Origin: Terriglobales bacterium
Lineage (GTDB): Bacteria; Acidobacteriota; Terriglobia; Terriglobales; Acidobacteriaceae
Length of the DNA stretch: 64,000 bases
Direction of reading: 5' to 3'
NCBI GenBank assembly: GCA_025934735.1
Contig: JAICWP010000012.1
Location: 62,001 to 126,000, forward strand
Positions 53,955 to 62,024 of this stretch are shown in pieces; position 1 is the first letter of the stretch; every line of letters begins with the position of its first letter. The notes under the pieces are model-generated. The model ran no database searches and had not been told where the DNA came from. It was given only the letters and a program-made list of their open reading frames with translations. Position numbers and translations under genes: made by a program.

Positions 53955-54660
53955 GAAATTCTTCGGCGCGGTGCAGGTCGTCTTCCGTGTCCACTCCAAT
54001 GGTGTCAAACCCCGTTTCCGCGACGTGGATAGGAATGCCGTTCTCCAGGAAACGCAACTGCTCCAGGCGCTCGCTCTGCTCCAGCGACGACTCCGGCAAC
54101 GCCACGAAGTGGTCGAGCGCCGCTTTGCGATAGGCGTAAAACCCTAGATGCTTGTAGTAGCGGGTACCGGCGCCATCGCGATCGTAAGGAATGGTGGCGC
54201 GGGAAAAATAGAGGGCGCGGCCGGCGGTATCGGTCACCACTTTCACTGCGTGAGGATGTTTGATGTCAGGGGCGGCGCACGGAGTCTTGAGCGTGCCCAC
54301 CTGAACGGCGGGATCCTTCATCAGCGCGATTAGGGAGTTGATGTGTTCCGGGCGCGCCATGGGCTCGTCGCCCTGCACGTTGATATAAACATCGGCAGCG
54401 ACAGATTGTGAGACCTCGTAGACGCGTTCGGTGCCGCTGCGGCAGGAGGGGGAGGTCAGGCGGGCGTGCCAGCCGTTCTGGTGCGACAGATCGAGAATTT
54501 CCTGCGAATCGGTGGCGACGATAACATCAGCCAGCGCCGTTGCCGCGCGCACTCCCTTATAAACGTGTGCGAGCATGGGCACGCCGCCAATGGGCAGCAC
54601 CACTTTCCGCGCCAGACGAGTGGAGCCCAGGCGCGCGGGAATGATGGCGATCACCTTCAT
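53941..54660 (-). CDS. kdsB: 3-deoxy-manno-octulosonate cytidylyltransferase
   Basis: 239 residues activating Kdo as CMP-Kdo for lipopolysaccharide core synthesis. IIPARLGSTRLARKVV is the nucleotide-binding motif, with INVQGDEPMARPEHI for metal binding and YKHLGFYAYRK. It implies an LPS-bearing Gram-negative envelope. Full length. Confidence 0.95.
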   Translation of the reverse strand: MKVIAIIPARLGSTRLARKVVLPIGGVPMLAHVYKGVRAATALADVIVATDSQEILDLSHQNGWHARLTSPSCRSGTERVYEVSQSVAADVYINVQGDEPMARPEHINSLIALMKDPAVQVGTLKTPCAAPDIKHPHAVKVVTDTAGRALYFSRATIPYDRDGAGTRYYKHLGFYAYRKAALDHFVALPESSLEQSERLEQLRFLENGIPIHVAETGFDTIGVDTEDDLHRAEEFLTRR

Positions 54661-54810
54661 GGTGAGCAGCCAGTTTCCCGTGTGCAGGCAGGAGTTGGCA
54701 AGTGGGCGGTGGGATGCGGCGCTTCCTGAACCGCGAATTGACAGTGTTTTGCAGGGCCTCTTAGAATCGAATGGTGGGGCGCCTGTGGGCGCCTTTTCCC
54801 TTCTGCACGT

Positions 54811-54887
54811 GGCGGTGTAGCTCAGGTGGTTAGAGCGACGGTCTCATAATCCGTAGGTCGAAGGTTCGAGTCCTTCCGCCGCCACCA
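54811..54887 (+). tRNA. tRNA-Met (anticodon CAU), probable integration site
   Basis: A 77-base cloverleaf with acceptor GGCGGTG/CGCCGCC (one G-U), anticodon loop CTCATAA giving CAU, T-arm GAAGGTTCGAGTCCTTC and encoded CCA. It could be elongator tRNA-Met or the CAU tRNA-Ile (lysidine type); the sequence alone does not decide. The integrase gene 218 bases downstream, pointing at it, suggests its 3' end is the attachment site of the element to the right. Confidence 0.93.
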
Positions 54888-54902
54888 ACTCATTCAAAGG
54901 AA

Positions 54903-54983
54903 GTTAGCGCCAATTCATGGCATCCGATCTGAGAACATTTTGGGCACATTTTGAGAACAAAATGGCAGGAACCAGGCGCTAAC
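54903..54983. repeat. Inverted repeat GTTAGCGCC / GGCGCTAAC near the tRNA
   Basis: Perfect 9-bp arms at 54903-54911 and 54975-54983 bracket the two TGAGAACA copies at 54930 and 54952. It lies between the tRNA and the integrase stop, where attachment-arm sites are expected. Confidence 0.6.
54930..54959 (+). repeat. Two direct copies of TGAGAACA
   Basis: Copies at 54930-54937 and 54952-54959, 22 bases apart (two helical turns). The second pair, in the opposite orientation, is at 56446-56464 on the other side of the integrase gene. Confidence 0.75.
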
Positions 54984-55104
54984 GCTGGGTGTTGGCCTGC
55001 GTGAAAAGCCGCTCCTGGCGCGGCCTGGGCAAAAGAAAACCGGGCCGATGGTCTGGCCCGGCTGGGATCGGGATTGTGCGGGACCGGCCTGTATTTGTCC
55101 GGCT

Positions 55105-56406
55105 TCAGTTCACGGTCGCAGGCTGCTTCGCCAGCTCCGCGTACTCCTTGCTCTTCGTCGTCCAATGCAGCTCGAACTTCGCCATCGCCTTCTTCACTTC
55201 GTCTTTTGAAGGCTTGATGTAATGCTCTTGCGTGGTCTGCACCTTGCTATGCCGCAGGATCAACCGGATCAGCTCTGTCGGTACTTCCAGGGCGCTCAGG
55301 TTCGTCGCCAGGCCGCGTCGGAACGCATGGAAACCGCGCCATTTCGGAACGTCATTGTCGCGCCGGTATTCGTGCTTCTCCTGTCCCTCGCCTTTGCCGT
55401 GGTCGCCGGGAAGTTTCCCGCAGATCATGCAGGCATCGAGTGCCGGGAGAATGTTGCGGTTGATGAGGTTGCCCAGGTGAACTGGCGTGTTGCTCTCCGA
55501 CGCGAACATCCATCCCTCGCGCGGTTTGTTGCAGTGCTTATGCCACTGCTCCAATTTTTCACGTAACGGCAGAATGACAGGAACGGTGTCTCTACGCGCT
55601 TCAGTCTTGGGATCGCCAACATGGCTTTCCCAAATCCCGCGCACAACCTGCAGCTCCTGGCCGTTGTACTCCTCCCAGCGCAACCCGCGAATCTCCGTTC
55701 GGCTCAGCCCGGCAAACGCAGCCACGGCAACTATAGTCAACGCGAGAGGATCACCTTCAATCGTATCCATAATCGAGAAGATTTCCTGCAGTCCGTAGGC
55801 GTGAGTCGGTTTGCCCTTCGCGCCTTTCGGCAGCTCAGCGCCGACGACCGGGTTGATGTCGTCGTGAAACCCCTGGTTCTTGGCCTGGGTGAAAACGCCG
55901 GAAAGGAAATTCTTTACTCGCTGCAGAGAACCAGTCGTCAGGTTCCGGTTCTGCTTGGCGATGTCGTTCAGCCACAGGTTCACGTGATAGGTGCGAACAT
56001 CCCGCAGCCATCTGTCGCTGCAGCGCGCTTTCAGATGACGCTTCCAAATTCCCTTGTATTCCTTGACCGTCGATGGCCGCAGTTGTTCCTCAGCCCAAGG
56101 CAGGTACACGCTCTCGACAAACTCGCCCAGCCTGCGAACCTGTTCCGGTTTGCGCTCCTGGTTGTTCGCAGGATCAAGGTACTGTCGCGCGAGAACCTTC
56201 ACCGCATCTGGCACATCATCGAACTTCTTGGCCTTGCCCTGGTCTGCTCCCTTCGTCTTGCGCTGCCGCTTCGGCGGGTAATCGCTCAGCAGCGCCAGCT
56301 TCCGGCTCCTGAGCATCCGCTTCAGCTCGCCGTTTTCGACCACCGACTCCCTGTACCGCAGCAACCACCAACCATTCCGCTTGACGTAACTCCCTTCCTG
56401 AGCCAT
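55105..56406 (-). CDS. Tyrosine-type site-specific recombinase (integrase)
   Basis: 433 residues. N-terminal arm/core-binding region to about 180 (LPWAEEQLRPSTVKEYKGIW), then the catalytic domain. Visible active-site residues are HAFRRGLAT (H-x-x-R), LRHSKVQTT (second H) and nucleophile Tyr in TQEHYIK. The first catalytic Arg box reads GLSRTEIRGLRW, with Ser at the usual Arg position and Arg one residue later. An insertion before HxxR carries CMIC and many charged residues. The gene points at tRNA-Met and probably drives integration there. Confidence 0.92.
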   Translation of the reverse strand: MAQEGSYVKRNGWWLLRYRESVVENGELKRMLRSRKLALLSDYPPKRQRKTKGADQGKAKKFDDVPDAVKVLARQYLDPANNQERKPEQVRRLGEFVESVYLPWAEEQLRPSTVKEYKGIWKRHLKARCSDRWLRDVRTYHVNLWLNDIAKQNRNLTTGSLQRVKNFLSGVFTQAKNQGFHDDINPVVGAELPKGAKGKPTHAYGLQEIFSIMDTIEGDPLALTIVAVAAFAGLSRTEIRGLRWEEYNGQELQVVRGIWESHVGDPKTEARRDTVPVILPLREKLEQWHKHCNKPREGWMFASESNTPVHLGNLINRNILPALDACMICGKLPGDHGKGEGQEKHEYRRDNDVPKWRGFHAFRRGLATNLSALEVPTELIRLILRHSKVQTTQEHYIKPSKDEVKKAMAKFELHWTTKSKEYAELAKQPATVN

Positions 56407-56445
56407 CCCGATCTCCCTTTCTGGTTACTCGTCCCGGCTGGTATT

Positions 56446-56464
56446 TGTTCTCACCGTGTTCTCA
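56446..56464 (-). repeat. Two copies of TGAGAACA upstream of the integrase
   Basis: TGTTCTCA at 56446-56453 and 56457-56464, 11 bases apart (one helical turn), 40-58 bases before the integrase ATG, where its promoter should be. Opposite in orientation to the pair at 54930. Confidence 0.75.
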
Positions 56465-56572
56465 TGGGCTGCTAACTGATTGACTCTGTATGCAGCTTTT
56501 TCTGAACCACGGTTCCCACAACCGTCATTCTATTGTGTGTCATAATAGAAACAAGTATCTTTGGAGTAAAGA

Positions 56573-56818
56573 TTACTGGAGTAACCGCGCAGGTTGGGCG
56601 TGTTTGCGGTTGCTGGCGCGCGATCCATTCCCAGGGCAGCAGTGGTGCCGATCCCACCAGCTCTGCAGCTCAGCACAATCCCACTCATAGCGCCTGATCC
56701 GGCCAATTCTCTTGTGCGGGATGGGATCAGCCTTAGATCGCGTCTGATCCATCACCCAGCGTTTCGTCACCTTCCATCGCTGGGCAAGTTCTTCGGCGGT
56801 AAGGATTTCGCAAGTCAT
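56573..56818 (-). CDS. Excisionase/AlpA-like helix-turn-helix protein
   Basis: 81 residues. The N-terminal 60 form a MerR-like winged HTH of the Xis/AlpA kind: ILTAEELAQRWKVTKRWVMD, then IPHKRIGRIRRYEWDCAELQSWW. The tail is basic. Located just upstream of the integrase on the same strand, it fits a recombination directionality factor that bends the arm sites and controls excision. It could also be a repressor. Confidence 0.8.
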   Translation of the reverse strand: MTCEILTAEELAQRWKVTKRWVMDQTRSKADPIPHKRIGRIRRYEWDCAELQSWWDRHHCCPGNGSRASNRKHAQPARLLQ

Positions 56819-57293
56819 GCTACTTTGGAATCTTAGTGCATGTTGCGCTTACGGAACAGAGCACTTTCTTCTCTATATCACGTCTGTGCAGTAGAACTCA
56901 GTGAAATCAATCAGTTGCCCCGAAATCCGTTATACCACCCGTCCGTCTGCCCGATAGTTGCCGCTCTGGCTTGACCGGAAATCAATGCCGGGGGAGCCGA
57001 ATCCCCCTCCCCGGTCTTCGCAAACGTCAACGTCTCTACGGCGCGCCAATGGAAAATTACATTTATTCGGTGACACCAGACCGGCCCTTTTTGCAGGCAC
57101 CCCTCCCCACTCTCCCGAATCCAATTTCGTCCAGCCCAGGTTTGGAAATTGCATAGGGGCAGTGCCTACCGCGAGTCACTGGCTTGGGTGACTGTCATCA
57201 CCGCGTCGACCAAGGCTGTCCAGTACGCTCGCAGCGTCGGCTCTGCAGGTTCCTATCACACTTGTGTCCCTATTCCAGGTCTGGGAGCGTCTC
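56819..57293. other. Gene-free stretch in the accessory region
   Basis: About 470 bases between divergent genes. Several short frames on both strands are Ser/Pro/Arg-rich and lack ribosome sites. Nothing recognised; promoters for the xis-like gene and the next gene are expected here. Confidence 0.45.
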
Positions 57294-57572
57294 ATGTATC
57301 CAGAATTTTTCGATCCTATTTTCGACAGTGGCGCTTTCACCGAAGAGCGGCTGGAAGTTGCTGGAGTCAAGATCATGCAAGTCGCTCAAAAGGACATTAA
57401 AGAAGCGCGAGCCGCTGCGGATATGCTGGGCAAGATGCTACTTTTGGCTCTTGCCAATGATCTGGTGATTAACCCGCGCAACTGCGCCGAAGCATACTTC
57501 CGCGTGGCGGCTGCTGCTCTTGGACAGCCTACGCTGTTAGACCAGGTGAAGCGGCAGCATGGCGTGAAGTAG
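57294..57572 (+). CDS. Hypothetical protein
   Basis: 92 residues, starting MYPEFFDPIFDSGAFTEERL, mostly helical, with conserved-looking INPRNCAEAYFRVAAAAL. No signal peptide. GGGAG lies 7 bases before the ATG. Family not recognised. The next gene follows 47 bases later behind its own ribosome site. Confidence 0.6.
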   Translation: MYPEFFDPIFDSGAFTEERLEVAGVKIMQVAQKDIKEARAAADMLGKMLLLALANDLVINPRNCAEAYFRVAAAALGQPTLLDQVKRQHGVK

Positions 57573-57619
57573 TGCTTGGTGAGCCTTCGCTAAATGCTAA
57601 GGAGCCTAAGGAGGCTATC

Positions 57620-58138
57620 ATGCCGTGGTGGGTACGACTCGCCATTATCGCCCTTGTCTCCATTCCCGCACTCGCTCAATCGACTGAAAAAGTCTCGCTT
57701 GACCTTGGCAGCGTAACCGTGTGGTTGGGAATGCCGCGCCAGGAAGTCGTGAACAAATGCACGGCTGCAGGGTACAAACAGTATCCGCCGGATGATCATC
57801 AAATCCTTTTTCTCGATAGTGGGAATCACGAGTACACGACGCAATTCAAGTCCGGTCTACTTGTCTATGCAGATCGTGAGTGGTACACAGCCAAGGGAGA
57901 CATGGATGCGTTTCAGACGACTATGGCCGCGATGGGATCGTTGGTAGATAAACAGAAGTTTCCTCTATCCTGCATGATCAGCCACGAGCCAATATCGAAA
58001 CCGGGTACTCATGTAAATCGCCTCTTTGTGCTTTGCGGGAAAAGATCGTTCCTGCTGATTGACGGCCAGTTCGAGATTACTAAAGGTAGGATTTACGGCG
58101 TGACGGAGCGCATTGGAGACATGCTACTAATGAAATGA
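57620..58138 (+). CDS. Hypothetical exported protein
   Basis: 172 residues with a signal peptide (MPWWVRLAIIALVSIPALAQ). The mature N-terminus DLGSVTVWLGMPRQEVVNKC recalls small periplasmic proteins with an 'LGM.R.EV...C' start. A further pair of Cys (LSCMIS, VLCGKR) could form a disulphide. AAGGAGG is 5 bases before the ATG at 57620, which decides the start. Function unknown. Confidence 0.72.
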   Translation: MPWWVRLAIIALVSIPALAQSTEKVSLDLGSVTVWLGMPRQEVVNKCTAAGYKQYPPDDHQILFLDSGNHEYTTQFKSGLLVYADREWYTAKGDMDAFQTTMAAMGSLVDKQKFPLSCMISHEPISKPGTHVNRLFVLCGKRSFLLIDGQFEITKGRIYGVTERIGDMLLMK

Positions 58139-58586
58139 TCAGTGCGCCTGTTGTTTCGCTGCCCAATCGATGAAACTCTGCAACCTAACGCTTCGCCCTG
58201 CATCTACTCTCTTAGCTTCAGACCAACCCGGTCACGCCAGATCGTTCAAACCGCGCTCCGAAGGACTCACAGACCATTCGACGCGGGGCCGCGAGCAAGG
58301 GCGTGATCGGAATGGGCTGAGGCTATTTTTATTGGTGTCTCGCGGCTATTCTTGCTCAGGCCATAGAGAGTCTGTGGCGCACCGCAGCGGAGCGGAGCGC
58401 GGCGGTTTTTGCCGCGCGGAGCGTAGCGTAGGGCGCATTCAGTATCTGCAGCTCTCTCCCGCTCAGCTCTGTTATGCTATTCGCAACAGATAGAGCAGTC
58501 CCAAGCGAACGCGCGGCCTGGCCTTCATCTCCGACCATTGCTCCTTGCTGGGCCGCGCTGGTTTCACGCCATGCAAGCCTCGTTCT
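58139..58586. other. Gene-free stretch with a GC hairpin
   Basis: About 450 bases between convergent genes. GCGCGGC-N7-GCCGCGC (58397-58417), with TTTTT in the loop, is a strong hairpin surrounded by GCGGAGCG words. No coding frame is convincing. Confidence 0.5.
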
Positions 58587-59054
58587 CTATGTCTTGGAGA
58601 CGTTGAGCTGCGGAGCGAAGACTAACTCCCGCTTCTTCAACGCTGTGTCTGAAAAGTACATTTGCAGCTCCATCGTCTCAGAACTCTGCTCTATCGCCTC
58701 ACTTTCTAATCTCAGGGCTTTCTCTTTTACCTCAGTGAGGTAAGCCATCACGCCCGAATCGCATGGAAATAAAAAGTTGGCCTGCTCTATTGCCTCTTGA
58801 AATTTGCACAAATCGTCAATTAAGTTGAACACTCCATCGGTTCGCAAGACAACGTTGATGAACTCCTCTGTTGCACGATAGACCGCGAACCGTTTGTCGA
58901 ACAGCGCAAGTCTGAGCTGCAGCTCTCGCTGTTTGTGTCCAAGTCGTAACGACACAACCACAGCAATTACCGCCGTTGCCGCTGAAATTGAAGAAATCAG
59001 TGTTGCGACATGCGCGCTCGTTGGAAGATAGCTTGCCAGGTCGCTCAGTACCAT
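58587..59054 (-). CDS. Membrane-anchored helical protein, third gene of the HIRAN operon
   Basis: 155 residues. One membrane helix at about 18-42 (LISSISAATAVIAVVVSL) precedes a long, charged helical region (RLGHKQRELQLRLALFDKRF, shortened: HKQRELQLRLALFDKRF; TEVKEKALRLESEAIEQSSE). The 'helix plus KR...FDKRF.VY' layout recalls small membrane proteins called hypothetical in many islands. GGAGGAG is 8 bases before the ATG, and the gene overlaps the HIRAN gene by 10 bases, so they are one operon. Confidence 0.75.
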   Translation of the reverse strand: MVLSDLASYLPTSAHVATLISSISAATAVIAVVVSLRLGHKQRELQLRLALFDKRFAVYRATEEFINVVLRTDGVFNLIDDLCKFQEAIEQANFLFPCDSGVMAYLTEVKEKALRLESEAIEQSSETMELQMYFSDTALKKRELVFAPQLNVSKT

Positions 59055-59485
59055 CCCAAAATTCTCCTCCACCACGACGCCTGTGCTCGTCGCTGTGCTC
59101 GCTCCTGCTCCAATCTCTGCTCCTGCTTCGCCAGCCGCTCTTCCGTCTTCCGGCTCATGGTCAGCACATCGAAGCGCAGATTCACGCCGTAACTCCGCGT
59201 CCCCGGTTGGTGATTGATCGATCCCAGCGTCACCCGGTACGTCCAGCCTGAGTCGATGTCGCCCATTATCCGGCTGTTCTGGCCGCTCTCCAGGTAACCA
59301 AGCTGCGTGCCATCCGCCCGGCACACACGCACTGCATCAGGATCGTAGCGATTGTCAGGTTCAGGGATCAACACAATCGGCTCGCCCACGCGGCAGTGCT
59401 CACGGATGATCTTCTGTCGGCTGGTGCCATCGGCGTTGTGGTGGGTGACGCCAACAACATGCAGATAGAAAGTTCGCCTGATCAT
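59045..59485 (-). CDS. Stand-alone HIRAN-domain protein
   Basis: 146 residues. The HIRAN domain (about 5-105) shows LHVVGVTHHNADGTSRQKII, VLIPEPDNRYDPDAVRVCRA (shortened: EPDNRYDPDAVRV) and GTQLGYLES. HIRAN domains occur in HLTF/Rad5-type helicases, where they bind single-stranded 3' DNA ends and stalled forks. Here there is no helicase; the rest is a charged coiled coil (EERLAKQEQRLEQERAQRRA) and a Trp-rich end (WWRRILGWY), perhaps membrane-touching. The ATG overlaps the upstream stop (ATGA). Role unknown; DNA-damage sensing is inference. Confidence 0.85.
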   Translation of the reverse strand: MIRRTFYLHVVGVTHHNADGTSRQKIIREHCRVGEPIVLIPEPDNRYDPDAVRVCRADGTQLGYLESGQNSRIMGDIDSGWTYRVTLGSINHQPGTRSYGVNLRFDVLTMSRKTEERLAKQEQRLEQERAQRRAQASWWRRILGWY

Positions 59486-59844
59486 TGGCCGTGCAGCGCC
59501 TTCAGCAGTGTCACGATCTGTGGCACCCACTTCGATGTGAGAGCGAAAATGGCGAGCACGATGAACGCGAGCTGTATCTGCCAGGCGAGTGAGTGGAACC
59601 AGCGGAACGCTTTGACTGCTTGCAGCCCGACCAGCTTCCATGCTGCTCCGACCTTCTGCTTCCACCCGGCCCACGTCTGATTCTCATACAACGCACAGTT
59701 CGCCGGGCAGCTCACCACTTTGTACCTGCCCAGGTAGTTGATCAGGATTTCTCGCTGTGCGGCCCTGTCGCCGTAGGCCTCAATTTCCCACTTCCAACAG
59801 TCCTGTTCACACCAGGGCAGAAACAGCACCCGCATGGAATACAT
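59482..59844 (-). CDS. Cys-rich single-helix membrane protein, first gene of the HIRAN operon
   Basis: 120 residues. The N-terminal ~60 have WCEQDCWKWE and VVSCPANCALYE, two Cys pairs that may bind metal or form disulphides. One membrane helix follows near 87-108 (IQLAFIVLAIFALTSKWV). The start is uncertain: ATG 59844, ATG 59835 or TTG 59880 are in frame and none has a good ribosome site. The stop overlaps the HIRAN start by 4 bases. Confidence 0.62.
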   Translation of the reverse strand: MYSMRVLFLPWCEQDCWKWEIEAYGDRAAQREILINYLGRYKVVSCPANCALYENQTWAGWKQKVGAAWKLVGLQAVKAFRWFHSLAWQIQLAFIVLAIFALTSKWVPQIVTLLKALHGQ

Positions 59845-60196
59845 GCTGCCGGTGCCAAGCTGGTGCCGCACCTGTTTCAAATGGCCGCAACGTCGAAACT
59901 CTCCTGATCGCTTCTGGCCTTCGATCCAGTGTTTGACTTACGTGGCGCTGCAGATGTTGACCGTGGTGTCCTTCACTTCTGCCATGTGTTGGACTGAGCG
60001 TAGCAACCGCGAGCCGCAGCCGGGAGTACCTCATCAGTTAATAGAGGCCCGGCCCCGGCGCGATTCAATCTTCTCCTCGCCAGGCGTGCGATTCAGGAGC
60101 TACTATTTTCGGTAGTAGCGGTGCGCTTCACCCGGCCCGGCGAATTGCTCCCCGCGCTCACGCCCATGCTCACTCGCCCGGCTGCGCGTTTTTCTT
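59845..60196. other. Gene-free stretch upstream of the HIRAN operon
   Basis: About 350 bases. Frames on both strands are short and Arg/Ser-rich. It should contain the operon promoter, but no convincing -35/-10 pair was found. Confidence 0.4.
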
Positions 60197-60436
60197 TTAA
60201 GCCGCAGTAACACCACCCGAAAAGTCCCGATCCGCGCTGACGTGCTCGCATGCCGGCACTCTCGCCGGGCGCACAAGACGAAAAATCGCATTCCCACCGC
60301 ACTGCTGACATCGAGGAAAAGCATCGTCCTGCCACAGGAAGGCTTGGTGGGCCGCACGGTGACCTGAGTGCAAGATTTCGTACACTCCGCTAACCCTGAC
60401 GCGCTCGCCGGGAAGATAGAGCAGGGCATCGGTCAC
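60197..60436 (-). CDS. Small zinc-ribbon-like protein (YjzC-like)
   Basis: 79 residues. YLPGERVRVSGVYEILHSGH followed by HQAFLWQDDAFPRCQQCG resembles the small 'PG...SG.Y...H.....H...F..C..CG' family found in YjzC-type proteins. It carries one CxxC pair. A GTG at 60436 and a TTG at 60442 are possible starts, neither with a clear ribosome site. Function unknown. It could be the head of the HIRAN transcript, 352 bases upstream on the same strand. Confidence 0.6.
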   Translation of the reverse strand: MTDALLYLPGERVRVSGVYEILHSGHRAAHQAFLWQDDAFPRCQQCGGNAIFRLVRPARVPACEHVSADRDFSGGVTAA

Positions 60437-60538
60437 GGCCAAAAATTACCAGACTGCTGGTGCAAGTCGTGTGACACATGTCACAGGTGGCGTTCCGTTG
60501 GGCATCTGACTGGCGCTCAGAAGTAATCGAGGCTGTGT

Positions 60539-60919
60539 ATGTCGAGCAGTCCAAAGCCATTGGGCCGATCCGGCACAAGGCCAGGCTTTGCAGAAAGGAA
60601 CCGGAAGCGAGCCAGACACGCTCATTTCGCCCCCGCGCAGAAATTCTCGACCTTTCCACCTGTGAATCGTCCTGAGCCAGTCCACGCGGCTGATCTTTCC
60701 TTCCCCTCCAACCTGCGCCTGGGAATGGTGCAGGATGAGGAGCTGGTCGCCGCACACGCCGACCGCGAGGCAAGATTGCAGCAGGCGGCGGCAAGGCTGG
60801 CTGGGCCGCTGAGACGAGTCGCAACTCTGGAAGAGAACCAACTGCGAGTCGATCTCATCTCGTTCGATCTGGAGCTGCAGCGCCGTACGGTTGCGAGCTG
60901 CCTACGCCATCACGCTTGA
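60539..60919 (+). CDS. Hypothetical protein, doubtful
   Basis: 126 residues, polar and Arg/Ala-rich; the C-terminal half (EELVAAHADREARLQQAAAR) would be a coiled coil. GAGG lies about 8 bases before the ATG. Longer frames exist on the other strand, but they are Cys/Trp-rich and less protein-like. The first half is not convincing, so this is listed with low confidence. Confidence 0.35.
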   Translation: MSSSPKPLGRSGTRPGFAERNRKRARHAHFAPAQKFSTFPPVNRPEPVHAADLSFPSNLRLGMVQDEELVAAHADREARLQQAAARLAGPLRRVATLEENQLRVDLISFDLELQRRTVASCLRHHA

Positions 60920-61025
60920 CGATGTGAAGGAGTTGCGATTATTTTAATCAGCGGCCAGTCCCACCTTGCTCTCATTTGCCTGAGAGCCAACCAGCACTCT
61001 GTCCAACCTGCAGCTCAGGTGGGGA

Positions 61026-61421
61026 ATGTCTGCCCGTCGGAAACCAGCCATTCTTGTAGTAGATGACGAACCAGGGGTTGCGACAACCCTGGCTTGGGTG
61101 CTTCAACAGTCGGGTTACCTGTCAGCAGTCGCTCACACCGGCAAAGCGGCTGTGGAAATGGCCGCAACAATGGCCGCTGATCTTGTCATCCTGGATGTGA
61201 ACCTGCCAGAGATGGACGGGCTTACGGCTGCTTCGCAGATTTGCGAGAGATTGCCTCGATGCACAATTCTGCTGATGTCCGGTGATCCAGACTCAGTTCA
61301 TGCGGTTGAGTCGTTAAGAATCGGTGAGCGCAAGATCGAAGTTCTGGCGAAGCCCTTCGAGCCGCCGGAACTGCTCGACGCGGTTGCCAGGTTGCTCCCA
61401 CCAGGTGGGCGGAAGGCGTGA
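61026..61421 (+). CDS. Single-domain response regulator
   Basis: 131 residues, a complete CheY-like receiver: acidic pair in VVDDEPG, phospho-acceptor Asp in LVILDVNLPEMDG, Thr/Ser in LLMSGDP, and Lys in VLAKPFEPPEL. No output domain. GGTGGGGA precedes the ATG. It converges on the GAF gene with a 9-base gap. No histidine kinase is nearby, so the phosphodonor is presumably elsewhere or outside the window. Confidence 0.9.
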   Translation: MSARRKPAILVVDDEPGVATTLAWVLQQSGYLSAVAHTGKAAVEMAATMAADLVILDVNLPEMDGLTAASQICERLPRCTILLMSGDPDSVHAVESLRIGERKIEVLAKPFEPPELLDAVARLLPPGGRKA

Positions 61422-61430
61422 AGGAAACAT

Positions 61431-62024
61431 TCAATCGCTTGCTGCTGTCCCACACTCAATGTGATCGATAGCACGTGCGCTTCGTGGAGGTTTGGCCCCA
61501 TTCGCAGCATCTGCCATTCTCGACAGGGCAAAGCCGATCAGCTTGGCAAACAACAAATGGCGCTCGATCTCAAACTCGCTTGGCAAGTGCCGCTCAGGAA
61601 AGTGTGCTGAAAGTGAACCAATACAGTTGCCATCCCCTTTCGTCACTGGAACCGAAAACCCAGCCCTGACACCAGCGCGTTTTGCGCCCTCACGTGTCGC
61701 CGCAGAAAACAGCGGATTCGTCCAGATGTCTTCCACGTACCAGGGGGCATTGTGAAATACCGCACGTCCGCAGCACTGCTCGCCTACTGGAACGTCACCA
61801 ACGCCTTTTACGTACTCGTCCGGTAAATTGACCACCACGGCAGGCCTGAGCACACACCGGTTTTTGTGAACAAGGTACAGCGCGCCCATGTTGCTGCCAA
61901 CCGCTTCGGCGGCAATCCTCACCAGGTCGCGCACAGTTTTGTCGATGTCAGGAGATGCGATAACGTGCCGCATTCCGTTGACGAGAAACAAACCTTCTTC
62001 GTCGTGCATTGTCGTGGTATTCAT
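61431..62024 (-). CDS. GAF-domain protein
   Basis: 197 residues. The GAF domain (about 15-170) contains IDKTVRDLVRIAAEAVGSNM, LRPAVVVNLPDEYV, GRAVFHNAPWYVEDIWTNPL (shortened: APWYVEDIWTNPLF), AGFSVPVTKGDGNCIGSLS and a closing FAKLIGFALSRMA. Conserved Cys pair in EQCCGRA. It probably binds a small ligand or chromophore; no output domain. The start at 62024 is inferred; in-frame ATGs at 62099 and 62009 are possible. Confidence 0.82.
   Translation of the reverse strand: MNTTTMHDEEGLFLVNGMRHVIASPDIDKTVRDLVRIAAEAVGSNMGALYLVHKNRCVLRPAVVVNLPDEYVKGVGDVPVGEQCCGRAVFHNAPWYVEDIWTNPLFSAATREGAKRAGVRAGFSVPVTKGDGNCIGSLSAHFPERHLPSEFEIERHLLFAKLIGFALSRMADAANGAKPPRSARAIDHIECGTAASD

Noticed and set aside
60390-60841. 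Long minus-strand frames opposite the 60539-60919 ORF
   Set aside because: Cys/Trp/Ser-rich, no ribosome site and mutually overlapping; the plus-strand frame is slightly better, though still doubtful.
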